A stretch of DNA of 64,000 bases, from NCBI GenBank assembly GCA_032433765.1, contig JAVIAB010000102.1:16670732-16734731 (forward strand), in the 5' to 3' direction. Below the pieces are notes generated by a model. It was not told the origin of the DNA. It saw only the letters and a list, made by a program, of their open reading frames with translations, and ran no database searches. Positions 31,741-43,857 of the stretch are shown in pieces. The translations under genes and the position numbers were made by a program. This DNA is from Megaustenia siamemsis. Its lineage: Eukaryota; Mollusca; Gastropoda; Stylommatophora; Ariophantidae. The stretch's first letter is position 1, and each line of letters opens with the position of its first letter.

Positions 31741-32370
31741 TAAGAAGATCATCATTCTACCCATTTATCAGACATTTGTCATACTTTATACAACTGATGA
31801 CGTAATAAAATAAAATTGCCATATTAAAGATTTTAAAAATAAAATAACTTTTTTATTATCAGCATCAATTATTTTTGACCTGGTTCTCTTAAGACCTCCC
31901 AAGACCTCATTTTAAGACCTCCAACCTGATTATCTTAAGACCTGCAACAATAAAACTCTGCACCAAATATTCTAACTTTTATTTTTTACGTTATTTTTGA
32001 CGCATATTAATCTAGATCGTCATCACTGAAACGTGACGTAATCGTCTCCGAAACCGAGGCTGCATCGTCAAGATTTCCATGAAAGCATTTATGCAAATGA
32101 TAGCTATTTTAATAACCCTCGATGAGTTATTAATTCTTCACACGACCAGGGAAATGTTGAAAGCACCCCTTGAAAATATTTGAGGTTATAGGCACGGCGG
32201 TTGAAGATCCTACAATCTTAAGATTGCGTTTTTTTTTTTTAAGGTGACTTTTTTTTTAATTCCTTGTTTAGCTGGTTGCTAAGGTAGCAGTGAAAGCAAT
32301 GAATGCGTCGCTACCTCTTAGAATTGTATGTGAATATTCTTTGCTTCAGATAGAGTTAGCTGACCAGCTC
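31741..32370. other. AT-rich unique stretch, no gene seen
   Basis: Contains a small CTTAAGACCT reiteration near 31890-31945. No gene or family recognised. Confidence 0.4.
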
Positions 32371-32381
32371 AAAGAATGGCC

Positions 32382-32644
32382 ATAACAATAAAAGTAAACA
32401 GCCCCCGTCACGCCAAAGGACGTATAGGGAATATGATGTTAGTGACCATCATTTTTTACAAACCTTCGGTACATTATTTTTGGGGGAAATGTGGTTGGTA
32501 TTACGCCCGTGCCGCTTTACTTTCCCAGGAAAAATCCAGCACCCATTTGAAGATGGGTGAACCCGGAAGCCGTCGTTCAGGATCGAACTCGACCTCTTGT
32601 CCTTTGTAGTCCAGTTTACTAACCACTGAGCTATCGCGGCTCCC
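32382..32644 (-). mobile_element. SINE1, full length
   Basis: Minus-strand copy with the A box (GATAGCTCAGTGGTTAGTA), a slightly altered B box and the full body. Flanks AAAGAATGGCC (32371-32381) and AAGGATGGCC (32645-32654) look like a TSD with one change. Confidence 0.9.
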
Positions 32645-32658
32645 AAGGATGGCCGTAT

Positions 32659-32974
32659 ATATAGCCAAGGGTAAAGGTAAAGGTCAAGTACGAGACTTGA
32701 ATGGGCGCCTCAACACGCTAATTTTCACTCATATGTGCTCGGCCGCCTATCCAGAAGTGTTCGGAGACTTCTGGATAGTGTCGCTTCAAGCATCGAAACT
32801 CACGATGCGAGACGGCAGTCCTCACTTTTCAAGAGTACTACCCTGGTACCTTTTTCTGCCAGCGGCTGGGTCAACCACAGGGGTATTTTTTGTTTCCAAC
32901 CACGAGTACAATTCACACTGCTTCCAGCGGGAATCGAACACAGATTGTCCGAAAGTCGGTAGTCCAGTCGGGTT
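32659..32974 (-). mobile_element. SINE2, 5'-truncated
   Basis: Minus-strand SINE2 lacking the A-box head. Tail GGTAAAGGTAAAGGT lies at the low end. Flanked by TGGCCGTAT at 32650-32658 and 32975-32983, a 9-bp TSD that overlaps the TSD of the adjacent SINE1. Confidence 0.85.
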
Positions 32975-32983
32975 TGGCCGTAT

Positions 32984-33627
32984 GTGTATTCTGTTAATAT
33001 CTTCTAAGTCTAGTGCCAAATGTATAAGGAAAACATTCTTTTTAAAATAGAAACACAACTTAGCTGATCGGCTGTATCTGCCTGGTGTTTGTGGATTTGC
33101 TGCAAGTTCTTCAACTGTTTTTCTATTTTCCTCTTAGAGAAAATAAAAAAAATAGAAACACTTTTCTTCTTCCTCTTCTTTTTTTCTTCTACCCTTTCTC
33201 TTCTTTAAACTATTTTTCAGCCTTCAATTCTTCTTCCCTTTAAATAATCTTAATCTTAATATTGTCTTCCTGCTTCTTCTTCTTTTTCTTCATCTTTACT
33301 TTCTCTTCTCCCTCTCTTTTTTAAAATATCTCTTCTCTTTCTTCTTCTCCTACTTGTACTTCTTCTGCCACATTTTCTTCTTCTTTTCATCCCATACTGC
33401 TTCTATTTCTTTGATTCCCTAATCTTCTTTCACTTATTAACATTAAAACGTTCAATCACTCCATGTTCGACCTGTCCATACCGTGAAGTAGGTCAGCATG
33501 AAAAAGTCTCTACCCTGTTTGGGTTGTGGCTACCATTTGCAAAATATCTCAAATCTGGCCAAGTTTGAGCATCGTACCTCACTTACCTCTACGGGTTGTT
33601 CAGTGGTCTCCTTTACCCTTTACTCTA
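32984..33627. other. pyrimidine-rich spacer, no gene seen
   Basis: 33130-33430 is a long CTT/TTC-rich plus-strand tract with no strict period. The rest is unique. Confidence 0.5.
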
Positions 33628-34060
33628 ATACCACCAACCAAGCGCCACCAACAGAGCCCCACCAACCAAGCGCCACCAACAGAGCCCCACCAACCAAGCG
33701 CCACCAACAGAGCCCCACCAACCAAGCGCCACCAACAGAGCCCCACCAACCAAGCGCCACCAACAGAGCCCCACCAACCAAGCGCCACCAACAGAGCCCC
33801 ACCAACCAAGCGCCACCAACAGAGCCCCACCAACCAAGCGCCACCAACAGAGCCCCACCAACCAAGCGCCACCAACAGAGCCCCACCAACCAAGCGCCAC
33901 CAACAGAGCCCCACCAACCAAGCGCCACCAACAGAGCCCCACCAACCAAGCGCCACCAACAGAGCCCCACCAACCAAGCGCCACCAACAGAGCCCCACCA
34001 ACCAAGCGCCACCAACAGAGCCCCACCAACCAAGCGCCACCAACAGAGCCCCACCAACCA
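33628..34060. repeat. 28-bp minisatellite, about 15 near-identical copies
   Basis: Unit CAACCAAGCGCCACCAACAG plus AGCCCCAC. It is itself a diverged 14-bp dimer (ACCAACCAAGCGCC / ACCAACAGAGCCCC). I see essentially no variation between copies, which points to recent expansion. Open frames on both strands follow from the missing stops. Confidence 0.98.
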
Positions 34061-34540
34061 TCGCGCATATCCACAAACGTCCTCTCAGGTTGACGAACAT
34101 TCTGAACCGGTGAATACAAAATCGTTTATCATCCTAGTTCCTTTCCAACAAGTAATTTTATGTTGCCCTTTTCTTTGTTCCCTGATGGAGTCTGTATGAG
34201 TCGAAACGTTTTTGCGTGGTCCAGACATATTATCATAAAGCTATAACATATAACATATGTGGGTTCCCCCCGTCCAAACATAAAGCACTGAAATGACACC
34301 ATCTCCTATGGATATGTTATTTCGATCTGGTTTGTGTTTGTAAGATGTATACTTGATAACTGGACTTCTACAAACGTTTCTGACTCTCTCTCTCTCTCTC
34401 CCTATTTATCAATTTATTGCTGCTATGGCTTAACAATCGATGATACTATGTAAATGTATTTATGCCATAACTATGTTTCGGTATTTACAATTTCACGTCG
34501 GTTCATCCAACATTTTATATGTGAGTTGTTGTTGTTTGGC
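34061..34540. other. unique stretch with a Penelope-type motif
   Basis: 34182-34208 reads CTGATGGAGTCTGTATGAGT then CGAAACG, resembling the CTGAAGA...CCGAAACG motif at 28645. No gene seen. Confidence 0.4.
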
Positions 34541-34925
34541 TTTATTTTGGCTTTATTCTAGCTTTATTTTGGTTTCATTTTGGCTTTATTCTAGCTTTAT
34601 TTTGGCTTTATTCTAGCTTTATTTTGCCTTTATTCTAGCTTTATTTTGGCTTTATTCTAGCTTTATTTTGCCTTTATTCTAGCTTTATTTTGGCTTCATT
34701 TTGGCTTTATTCTAGCTTTATTTTGGCTTTATTTTGGCTTTATTCTAGCTTTATTTTGGCTTTTTTTGGCTTTATTCTAGCTTTATTTTGGCTTTATTTT
34801 GGCTTTATTCGTTCTTTATTTTTACTTCATTTTGGCTTTATTTTAAGGTTATTTTGGCTTTATTCTAGCTTTATTTTGGCTTTATTCTCGCGTTATTTTG
34901 GCTTCATTTTGGCTGTTATTCTTCA
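34541..34925. repeat. 22-bp diverged minisatellite
   Basis: Unit ATTTTGGCTTTATTCTAGCT plus TT, with single-half copies and changes to TTTGCC and TTCATTTT. Confidence 0.93.
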
Positions 34926-35125
34926 CTGATAATTTTGTTTTTATCCGTAATTTGAACTAAATTATCTAAACAGATAGTTAATCGAGTCAACTAGCACACA
35001 CTTGTAAGAAGCTAGTCAAGCTATGTATTACATCTGGAAGTAAAGGTATACTTGAGCACGGATTGTTTTGGCAGTTTGCAATGTAGCAGGTAGAACTGTT
35101 ACTATAAAGACAGTTGGTCCGTGTA

Positions 35126-35372
35126 AGCCAAGGGCAGCAACAACAGCCAAGAGCAGCAACAATAGCCAAGAGCAGCAACAATAGCCAAGGGCAGCAACAA
35201 TAGCCAAGGGCAGCAACAACAGCCATGGGCAGCAACAATAGCCAAGGGCAGCAACAGTAGCCAAGGGCAGCAACAATAGCCAAGGGCAGCAACAACAGCC
35301 AAGGGCAGCAACAACAGCCATGGGCAGCAACTATAGCCAAGGGCAGCAATAACAGCCAAGGGCAGCAACAAC
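35126..35372. repeat. 19-bp minisatellite, about 13 copies
   Basis: Unit AGCCAAGGGCAGCAACAAT with AAC/AAT and AAGAGC/ATGGGC variants. Confidence 0.95.
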
Positions 35373-35454
35373 TAAACAAGATTAATCTGCAACGATAAAG
35401 GGCGTTAACTATTAAATTAGATTTTTAAAAATTAGGAGTGATAACTAGTCAACA

Positions 35455-35868
35455 CAGTTTTATATCGCAACAGCTGTTGAACAAGATTAAATCGCAACAA
35501 TAAAGGGCGGCAACTGTTGAACAAGATTAAATCGTAACAATAAAGGGCGACAACTGTTGAACAAGATTAAATCGTAACAATAAAGGGCGACAACTGTTGA
35601 ACAAGATTAAATCGTAACAATAAAGGGCGACAACTGTTAAACAAGATTAAATCGTAACAATAAAGGGCGACAACTGTTGAACAAGATTAAATCGTAACAA
35701 TAAAGGGCGACAACTGTTGAACAAGATTAAATCGTAACAATAAAGGGCGACAACTGTTGAACAAGATTAAATCGTAACAATAAAGGGCGACAACTGTTGA
35801 ACAAGATTAAATCGTAACAATAAAGGGCGACAACTGTTAAACAAGATTAAATCGTAACAATAAAGTGC
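35455..35868. repeat. 40-bp minisatellite, about 10 copies
   Basis: Unit AACAAGATTAAATCGTAACA plus ATAAAGGGCGACAACTGTTG. A GTTAA variant recurs 200 bp apart (about 35638 and 35838), hinting at a five-unit higher-order period. Confidence 0.97.
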
Positions 35869-36627
35869 ACCAAAGGTTGAATATGACTAATGTTTAACAT
35901 TAATAATGTAAAACTAGGGAGATGACAGTTTAACACGATTAATTTGCCACAATCTCAACAATAATTAACGTGGTTAACTTGCGACATCAAATTACGCAAT
36001 TAAAAGTTACAACAAAGTTAACAACTTGTAGTCAGACAATTCGTAAACATCAGGGGAGATAATATTAACCACGTAACTCCTAACAACATCAGTGCAGTAC
36101 TTTGTCCCCTGAACAGCTCGAGTACACAGCTACCACACCAGCTGCGACTGTTCTGACCTCGCATCACACAGTGGGTGCTGGATAAAATCGCCCTCAACAT
36201 GTGAGCTCGGTCTCTGTTTTATTACAGCACCAGAAATCTCACGAGCTGTAATTGTACACCTAACTTCTCTACAACATCGTCATGCATCTGCTGCGCCGCA
36301 TGATATTATTCAACGCGCTTTATGATATGCCAGATATTTTCAAACCACGGCATAATGTATATGATTACTAACGGGGGGTTGGCTATTATATTTCGTCTTT
36401 CCTGTCGTTAGGCTGTTGTTTTGTTTTCCTTCTGTACTAATTTATTATCCGGGTCGCGTATTTATTACGCAATAAATTACATTAATGATACCCAAGTTTC
36501 GAGGAGAAAGCGAGTTCATATAACACGCGAGGGAAGCTCAATTTTTGTTCTTTTTTCGGAGGGAAACTTGATTACAGAAGATGAACGTGTTTCCTTAAAG
36601 AAAAAAAAATGAAACTGGAGATGAGTA
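35869..36627. other. unique stretch, no gene seen
   Basis: About 760 bp, AT-rich at both ends with a more balanced middle (36060-36220). Short open frames on both strands have no recognisable motif. Confidence 0.4.
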
Positions 36628-36629
36628 AT

Positions 36630-36721
<92 letters not shown>

Positions 36722-38936
36722 TATTACCATCATCATCATCATTACCCCCATCATCGTCATCATTACTATCATTATCGTAATAATCATCATCATCATTACC
36801 ATCATCATTATAATCATCATTAACCCAACCATCATCATCATAATCATCATCATTACTCCCATCATTATTACCATCATCATCATAATCATCATCATTATTA
36901 CCATCTTCATCACCATTACCATCAGCATAATCATCATCGTCATTACCATCATCATAATTATAATCATCATCATCATTACCATCATCATCATTACCATCCT
37001 CATCGTCATCATCATCATCATCATTACCATCATCATCATTATCATCATCGTCATCATAACCATCATCATCATTACCATCATCATCATTATCATTACCATC
37101 ATTATCATCATCATCTTGATAATCATCATAATCATCATCATTATCATCATCGTCATCATAACCATCATTATCATTAACATCATCACCATTATCATCATCA
37201 TTACCATCATTACCACCACCATCGTCATCATCATCATTACCACCACCATCGTCATCATCATCATTACCACAACCATCGTCATCATTACCACCACCACCAC
37301 CACCATCATCATCATTACAACCACCATCGTCATCAGTACCACCACCACCACCACCACCAGCATCATCATTACCACCACCATCGTCATCATCATCATTACC
37401 ACCACCTTCGCCATCATCATCATTACCACCACCATCGTCATCAACGTCATCATTACCATCATCATCATTACCACCATCACCATCATCATCATTACCACCA
37501 CCATCGTCATTACCACCACCATCGTCATCATCATCATTACCTCAATCATCGTCATCATCATCATTAGCACCATCATCATCATTAACACCACCAACGTCAT
37601 CATCATCATTACCACCACCATCGTCATCATTACCACCACCACCACCATCATCATCATTACCACCACCATCGTCATCATCATCATTACCACCACCATCGTC
37701 ATCATCATCATTACCACCACCATCGTCATCATCATCATTACCACCACCATCGTTATTAACATTATCATTACCATCATCATCATTACCACCATCATTACCA
37801 CCAGCATCGTCATCATCATCATTACCACCACCATCGTCATCATCATCATTACCACCACCACCACCACCATCATCATCATTGCCACCACCACCACCACCAT
37901 CATCATTAATTACCATCACCACCACCATCATCATTACTACCACCATCGTCATCATCATCAATACCACAACCACAATCATCATCATCATTCACACCACACT
38001 CGTCATCAACATCATCATTACCATCATCATAATTACCACCACCACCATCATCATCATCATTACCACCAACATAGTCTTCATCATCATCATTATCATCATC
38101 ATCATCATTACCAACATTATTACCACCGACATCATCATTATTACCACCACCATCGTCATCATCATCATTACCACCACCACCACCATCATCATCATTACCA
38201 TCATCAATCTTTACCACCACCATCGTCAACATCATCATCATCATCATCATTACCATCATCATCCTCAACATCAACATCATTACTCCCATCAACATCATTA
38301 CCACCATCATCATCATTACTACCATCATCAGCAGCATCATTATTATCATCATCATCATTACTACCATCACCATCATCATCATCATTACTGCCATCATCAT
38401 CATCCTTACTACCGTCATCATCATCATCATTACTACCGTCATCATCATTTTAATCATAATCATTATTACCATCATCATCATCATTACTACCGTCATTATC
38501 AGTATCATCATCATCATTAATACCTCATCATCATCATCATTAATACCTCATCATCATCATCATCATCATTACTACGGCCAACATCATCATTACTACCATC
38601 ATCATCATTATCATCATCATCATTACTACCATCATCATCATTACTACCGTCATCATCATTACCATCATTATCATCATTATTACCATCATTATCATCATTA
38701 CTACCATCATCATAATTACTATCGTCATCGTCATTATCATCATCATCATTACTACCATCATCATCATCATTACTACCGTCATCATCATCATTACCACCTC
38801 CATTATCATCATTACCATCATAATCACCTTCATAATTACCACAATCATCATTACCATCATCATCATTACCATCATCATCATTACCATCATCATAATCATC
38901 ATCATTATCATCACCACCATCATCGTCATTACCACT
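36628..38936. repeat. (ATC/ATT/ACC)n trinucleotide array, 2.3 kb
   Basis: Pure ATC for the first 90 bp, then interrupted by ATTACC/ATAATC/GTC units. A locally repeated ATCGTCATCATCATCATT plus ACCACCACC block at 37205-37760 forms a higher-order pattern. It is the opposite strand phase of the 6187-7794 block. No LINE end is visible at either edge. Confidence 0.98.
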
Positions 38937-38989
38937 GATTAGTCCACAAGCCAACCGGAGTCTTCGGTAAAGGTCAAAAACTGGTGAAA

Positions 38990-39478
38990 GGATGTAGTTG
39001 TAGTTGTAGTTATAGTTGTAGTTAAAGTTGTAGTTATTGTTGTAGTTATATTTGTAGTTGCAGTTTTAGTTATAGTTGTAGTTATATTTGTAGTTATATA
39101 CAATATACTGTAGTTATAGTTATAATTATAGTTGTAGTTATAGTTATAGTTATAGTTGTAGTTATAGTTGTAGTTGTAGCTATTGTTGTAGTTATAGTTA
39201 TAGTTGTAGTTATAGTTGTATTTATATTTGTAGTTATAGTTGTAGTCATAGTTGTAGTTATAGTTATAGATATAGCTGTAGTTATAGTTATAGTTGTTGT
39301 TGTAGTTATAGTTGTAGTTATAGTTGTACTTTTTGTTGTAGTTATATTTGTAATTGTATTTATAGTTGTAGTTATAGTTGCAGTTGTAGTTATAGTTGTA
39401 GTTATAGTTACAGCTGTAATTGTAGTTATAGTTGTAGTTATAGGTTGTAGTTATAGGTTGTAGTTATAGATGCTTTAT
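38990..39478. repeat. GTAGTT/ATAGTT hexanucleotide array
   Basis: About 490 bp of TAGTTGTAGTTATAGTTG-type units, diverged. Confidence 0.95.
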
Positions 39479-39489
39479 GGATAGATGTA

Positions 39490-39880
39490 TAGTATGTCCA
39501 AGGTAGTTGTAGCTCTGAACTGTCTCCAGGTCTATTCCTTCAATTTTGATATCCACTTGTGGGTTTTGAGTATTTCCTTTGTTTATGATCATAGTTTTAG
39601 TCTTTTTGATATTCATATCTAGTCCATATTTTTTGCTTATCATGTTTTTTTTCATTAAGTAGTTGTTGTACATCTGTAGGATTTTCTGCTAGTAGTACAG
39701 TATCATCAGCATATCTTAGGTTAATGCTGAAATAAGTAAACAAAATGGTAATGAATACTGAAGATTCTATGTGGGGAATTGGGGCGAGGTGGCGTAACAT
39801 TGCCCATGTCAGTATTGATATGCGGATATCACTGATGATGTAAGCTCTACCAATGTACGTGTACTCACTACGTGTCATAA
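39490..39880 (-). pseudogene. LINE F reverse transcriptase fragment
   Basis: Minus strand contains the catalytic block INLRYADDTVLLAENPTDVQ (YADD codons at 39702-39713). After a frameshift near 39655 come KKYGLDMNIKKTKTMIINKG and VQSYNYLGHTI. These are RT palm motifs C to E of a non-LTR element. The sequence before YADD does not continue in an RT-like way. It is a distinct family from A, B and G, with a single copy here. Confidence 0.82.
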
Positions 39881-39986
39881 TCGAAGTGTAAGTGAATTAC
39901 ATCAGCGCTAACTGTATCTTATTATTTTTCTTCAGCGTTTACCATTTAGATGGGCGTGGAGACGTGTCACTAATTTAACTTTGCTT

Positions 39987-40616
39987 AGGGCATCAAAATT
40001 CCATTTAGCTTAGCTAACCTATGTTTTTCAAAGTTCCATTTAGCTTAGCTAACCTATGTTTTTCAAAGTTCCATTTAGCTTAGCTAACCTATGTTTTTCA
40101 AAGTTCAATTTAGCTTAGCTAACCTATGTTTTTCAAAGTTCCATTTAGCTTAGCTAACCTATGTTTTTCAAAGTTCAATTTAGCTTAGCTAACCTATGTT
40201 TTTCAAAGTTCCATTTAGCTTAGCTAACCTATGTTTTTCAAAATTCCATTTAGCTTAGCTAACCTATGTTTTTCAAAGTTCCATTTAGCTTAGCTAACCT
40301 ATGTTTTTCAAAGTTCAATTTAGCTTAGCTAACCTATGTTTTTCAAAGTTCAATTTAGCTTAGCTAACCTATGTTTTTCAAAGTTCAATTTAGCATAGCA
40401 AACCTATGTTTTTCAAAGTTCAATTTAGCATAGCTAACCTATGTTTTTCAAAATTCCATTTAGCTTAGCTAACCTATGTTTTTCAAAGTTCCATTTAGCT
40501 TAGCAAACCTATGTTTTTCAAAGTTCCAGTTAGCTTAGCTAACCTATGTTTTTCAAAATTCCATTTAGCTTAGCTAACCTATGTTTTTCAAAATTCCATT
40601 TAGCTTAGCTAATTCA
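39987..40616. repeat. 35-bp minisatellite, about 18 copies
   Basis: Unit AAAGTTCCATTTAGCTTAGC plus TAACCTATGTTTTTC, with CAATTT/CCATTT and AAAATTCC variants. Two further diverged copies (to about 40715) trail it. Confidence 0.97.
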
Positions 40617-40764
40617 AGACCTCAAAGCTCCATTTATCGCTACTTTATTGTCTCAAAGTTCCAGTTAGATTTGCTAGTTCATGTCAACAAAAGTTCAATT
40701 TGGTTTAGCTAGTTCAGAGCCTGACCATGTTCAATTCCTCCGCTTGTCCGCTGTGAACTTAAGG

Positions 40765-40965
40765 TTATATTAACATAACGTAACATAGCATAACGCAACA
40801 TAACATAACATAATATAATATAACATAATGTAGCATGACGTAGCATAATGTAACATAACAACATAACGTAACATAACATAAAGTAACATAACGTAACGTA
40901 GCTTAAAGTAACATAATGTAACATAACGTAGCATAAAGTAACATAATGTAATATAACGTACGTCA
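40765..40965. repeat. ACATA/ACGTA simple repeat
   Basis: Five- and six-base units of the type ATAACGTAACATA, degenerate. Confidence 0.93.
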
Positions 40966-41756
40966 CACTCACGACCCGATGATACATTTTCTCTGTAATT
41001 CCCTCTCTGTTCCCGACATCGCATACAGCAAATGGTACCGCGTGGACTTACCCGAGAAAGAAATATTTCAGGAATTACGGACAGCTTGCTCCAGACTTTG
41101 GACACCAAATTAAAGACATTGATTGCGGAGCGTGTAGGTCAAAGGTCGACTTGTCGATCAAAAGGTGAAGGACCAGATAAAACTACAAACTGAGAGCAAT
41201 AACGGCAGAATTCAAAGAGAATTGTCACAGCGACCTGTGTCTCTAATCTTGTTTTATTTCTGTAATTATCTGTCTTATTATTATGCAATATTTATTTCAG
41301 ATTAGAAACGGATTTAAGCTTACACTAGCTTGATTTCTTCTGTTTTACTTGTAACTTGTTAAAGATATATGCCATTTACACTGTCAGATAGCTTCCCGGA
41401 TGGGACAACAAGCGTCGTGTTGAAACAATAATGCTTTTTTAAAACGTTTCAAATGGGAAAGATTTACAACCTTGCAGGTCACGAACATACATGTTGCGGA
41501 GACAAGCGCTAAACCTGCGAGATTCCTGGCTTCAATATTTGTTTGAATTTATTGTTTATTGGTGTTTGAGTTTATGTTTTGATGCTACAGCTTTCTTGTA
41601 GGTATCCCGTGGGTGCTCAGTCGCTTTCAAATACAGATTGGGGTAATATTGGTGGAGCTGAGGTGACCGAATGTAGCAACGCGTTTTATAACTCAGTTTA
41701 AGGGGCGGTGTTAGAGGAATTGAGTTAACATAATTGGGCAGCACGGGGGAGGGGGG
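40966..41756. other. unique stretch, no gene seen
   Basis: About 790 bp without recognised repeat, RNA or coding signal. One of the longer low-copy islands of the window. Confidence 0.4.
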
Positions 41757-41808
41757 GCAGAGAGAGAAATATTGAGCGGAGAATAAATAAATACGGCGTA
41801 GTGAGAGG

Positions 41809-41844
<36 letters not shown>

Positions 41845-41962
41845 GAGATTAAATAGAGAATGAATAAAGGAGGAGCAGAGAGAAAGAGATTAAGTAGAGA
41901 ATAAATAAATGGGGCGCAGAGAGAGAGAGAAAGAGATTAAGTAGAGAATAAATAAATGGGGC

Positions 41963-41999
<37 letters not shown>

Positions 42000-42190
42000 T
42001 TAAGTAGAGAATAAATAAATGGGGCGCAGAGAGAGAGAGAGAGAGAGAGAAAGAGATTAAGTAGAGAATAAATAAATGGGGCGCAGAGAGAGAGAGAGAA
42101 AGAGATTAAGTAGAGAATAAATAAATGGGGCGCAGAAAGAGAGAGAGAGAGAGAGAGAAAGAGATTAAGTAGAGAATAAATAAATGGGGC

Positions 42191-42243
<53 letters not shown>

Positions 42244-42255
42244 TTAAGTAGAGAT
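41757..42255. repeat. composite minisatellite with variable (GA)n
   Basis: Repeating block AGAGATTAAGTAGAGAATAA plus ATAAATGGGGCGCAG, each followed by a (GA)n run of different length. The (GA)n runs slip independently while the linker is conserved. Confidence 0.95.
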
Positions 42256-42367
42256 TAAATGAAGCAGGAACGGCTTCCACCAGCTTAATAAAACATTGGC
42301 AGTAAAAATGATACAAGCAGGTAGCAGATAAGACAACATAACACACACAAGTAAGCAACTCTCAAGC

Positions 42368-42605
42368 TTTCAAACAAGCCATACTCCCATCCATCATGAC
42401 AACAATTAGCGGCCGTAGACTAAAGCCGTGTAAGACGAATGGCAATCTATCGTATTCACAAACAAATATGATCTGGCATACTTAGGGACACAAAAGTACC
42501 CAAGGCATAAGGATGCTTACAGGACTTCCTTGAGTGAATTCTCTATCAGTGAAAGAAACTGGGAAAATCTGGCTGCAGATAATCTGGCTGGTAGCACGTA
42601 AGTTA
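42368..42605 (+). mobile_element. LINE G fragment, unexpanded
   Basis: Plus strand has CATACTCCCATCCATCATGA, then diverged GRRLKP... and GTGAATTCTCTATCAGTGAA with ACTGGGAAAATCTGGCTGCA, matching 21440-21670. Here the segment repeated in 19697-21466 is present once. Confidence 0.8.
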
Positions 42606-42609
42606 AAAA

Positions 42610-42866
42610 AAAATGTAAAGAGCCCCCGTCACGCCAAGTGGCGTATAGGGAATATGGTGTTAGTGACCATACATTTTATAGACCTTCAGCTCATGATTTT
42701 TGGGGTAATGTGGTCGGTATTACACCCGTGCCGCTTTACTTTCCCAGAAAAAAAAATCCGGTACCCATTAAAGGCTGGGTGAACTAGAAGCCGTCGGTTG
42801 GGATCGAACCCTACCTCTTGTCCTTTGTAGTCGAGTCCACTAACCACTGAGCTATCACGCCGCCCA
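42610..42866 (-). mobile_element. SINE1, full length
   Basis: Minus-strand copy with A box (GATAGCTCAGTGGTTAGTG) and B box GGTTCGATCCC. It sits directly against the LINE G fragment. No TSD seen. Confidence 0.92.
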
Positions 42867-43083
42867 TGCTATTATATATGGCTGACATCATTTTACCCAA
42901 TACCAACATGGCAGTCAAAAGTTGAGCCTTGTCTGGTGACGTCACGCTAGTAGACTTGCTAGGAGGCCTATTGCTAAGGGTGGCTTTGTCTTCGGGGAAC
43001 TAGAGAAGAGATCAGACTTTGTGCTCAATCCTTGCCAGGCTAAGAGTGGAGGAATCAACGGTCGGTGAAGCAGGTTGTACGTC

Positions 43084-43099
43084 GGGGGGGGGGGGGGGG
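43084..43099 (+). repeat. (G)16 run
   Basis: Sixteen consecutive Gs. Confidence 0.95.
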
Positions 43100-43109
43100 T
43101 ATACAGAGT

Positions 43110-43218
43110 TGAAACAAAAACTGAAAAAATTGAATAGTTAGAGCTTTACGCAATTGCTAGATGACGCACATTTGAACGACGTTTCGGCTTAATAGGCCTT
43201 CGGCAGGATCAAAGAAAC
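43110..43218 (-). mobile_element. Penelope-like terminal motif
   Basis: On the minus strand CTGCCGAAGGCCTATTAAGC then CGAAACGTC (43178-43206), the same layout as at 28645 with a different loop. Low confidence, motif only. Confidence 0.35.
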
Positions 43219-43219
43219 A

Positions 43220-43239
43220 ACACACACACACACACACAG
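43220..43239. repeat. (CA)n microsatellite
   Basis: Ten CA units. Confidence 0.9.
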
Positions 43240-43253
43240 ATATGTAAGTACAC

Positions 43254-43335
43254 CGCTAGCTGTGAGTTCTAGGCTGTGAGTTCTAGGCTATAAGTTCTAG
43301 GCTGTGAGTTCTAAGCTGTGAGTTCTAGGCTGTGA
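43254..43335. repeat. 14-bp repeat, about five copies
   Basis: Unit CTGTGAGTTCTAGG. Confidence 0.9.
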
Positions 43336-43381
43336 GACGATCATAAATAAATCGAGCTGTCAATGTCCTATTTCATTTCAG

Positions 43382-43640
43382 TCATCATCATCATCACCAT
43401 CATCATCATCTTCTTCTTCATCAAGTACCGGGCCTGCTGGCGTAGGTGATCATGTCTCTCCACAACTTTCTATCCCGACAATTATTTATCATTTCTGTTG
43501 TTGATCTTCTGCCAAGCCATTCTCATAAGCTGTCTGGTATTTTTTTCTCTTTGCTTCCCTCTATCGCTTCGTCCTCAATTTGTCCAGTTGTTACAATATA
43601 TTCCAGTTTGTTCTCTTCTCATTACATGGCCAAAAAATGA
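43382..43640 (-). mobile_element. LINE B 3' fragment
   Basis: Starts with ATC repeats (43382-43424), then CAAGTACCGGGCCTGCTGGC, TAGGTGATCATGTCTC and the inverse of the FFGHVMRR block up to GGCCAAAAAATGATGA, where homology stops. Confidence 0.85.
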
Positions 43641-43857
43641 TGAAGTCATTTCAGTACTTATTTCAAATTAATGCCATGGCATTAATGAACAAACTGAGGG
43701 GCATCATTACTGATCCACCTTGGACATCTGTTAGTTTAGATTCAGACCTGCACATTATGGTCGCTTGGTGGATCATCCACAGGTGGGTTGCAAGCAGTGA
43801 AACGGTAAATGTAGAAATGATGTACATAAGATATAACAGGCCTGAAATAGAAATATC
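43641..43857. other. unassigned sequence next to LINE B
   Basis: Both strands are open. The plus reading MNKLRGIITDPPWTSVSLDS has normal composition but no recognised motif. A 16-bp palindrome TAATGCCATGGCATTA lies at about 43669-43684. Confidence 0.35.

Noticed and set aside
33498..34199. 233-codon Pro/Thr/Gln-rich frame resembling a mucin or antifreeze-like protein
   Set aside because: The 28-bp unit is not a multiple of three and is open on both strands. The peptide period arises from three frames cycling. No signal peptide or flanking exon structure.
36572..38453. Poly-Ile/Thr/His and poly-Met/Asp frames at 36.6-38.5 kb
   Set aside because: Translations of ATC/ATT/ACC trinucleotides; not genes.
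38990..39478. Telomere-like or degenerate telomeric repeat
   Set aside because: Hexamers are GTAGTT/ATAGTT, not the animal TTAGGG unit, and the block is internal.
43669..43684. 16-bp perfect palindrome TAATGCCATGGCATTA as a regulatory site
   Set aside because: Single occurrence with no associated gene or conserved context. A palindrome of this length is not remarkable in AT-rich DNA of this size.
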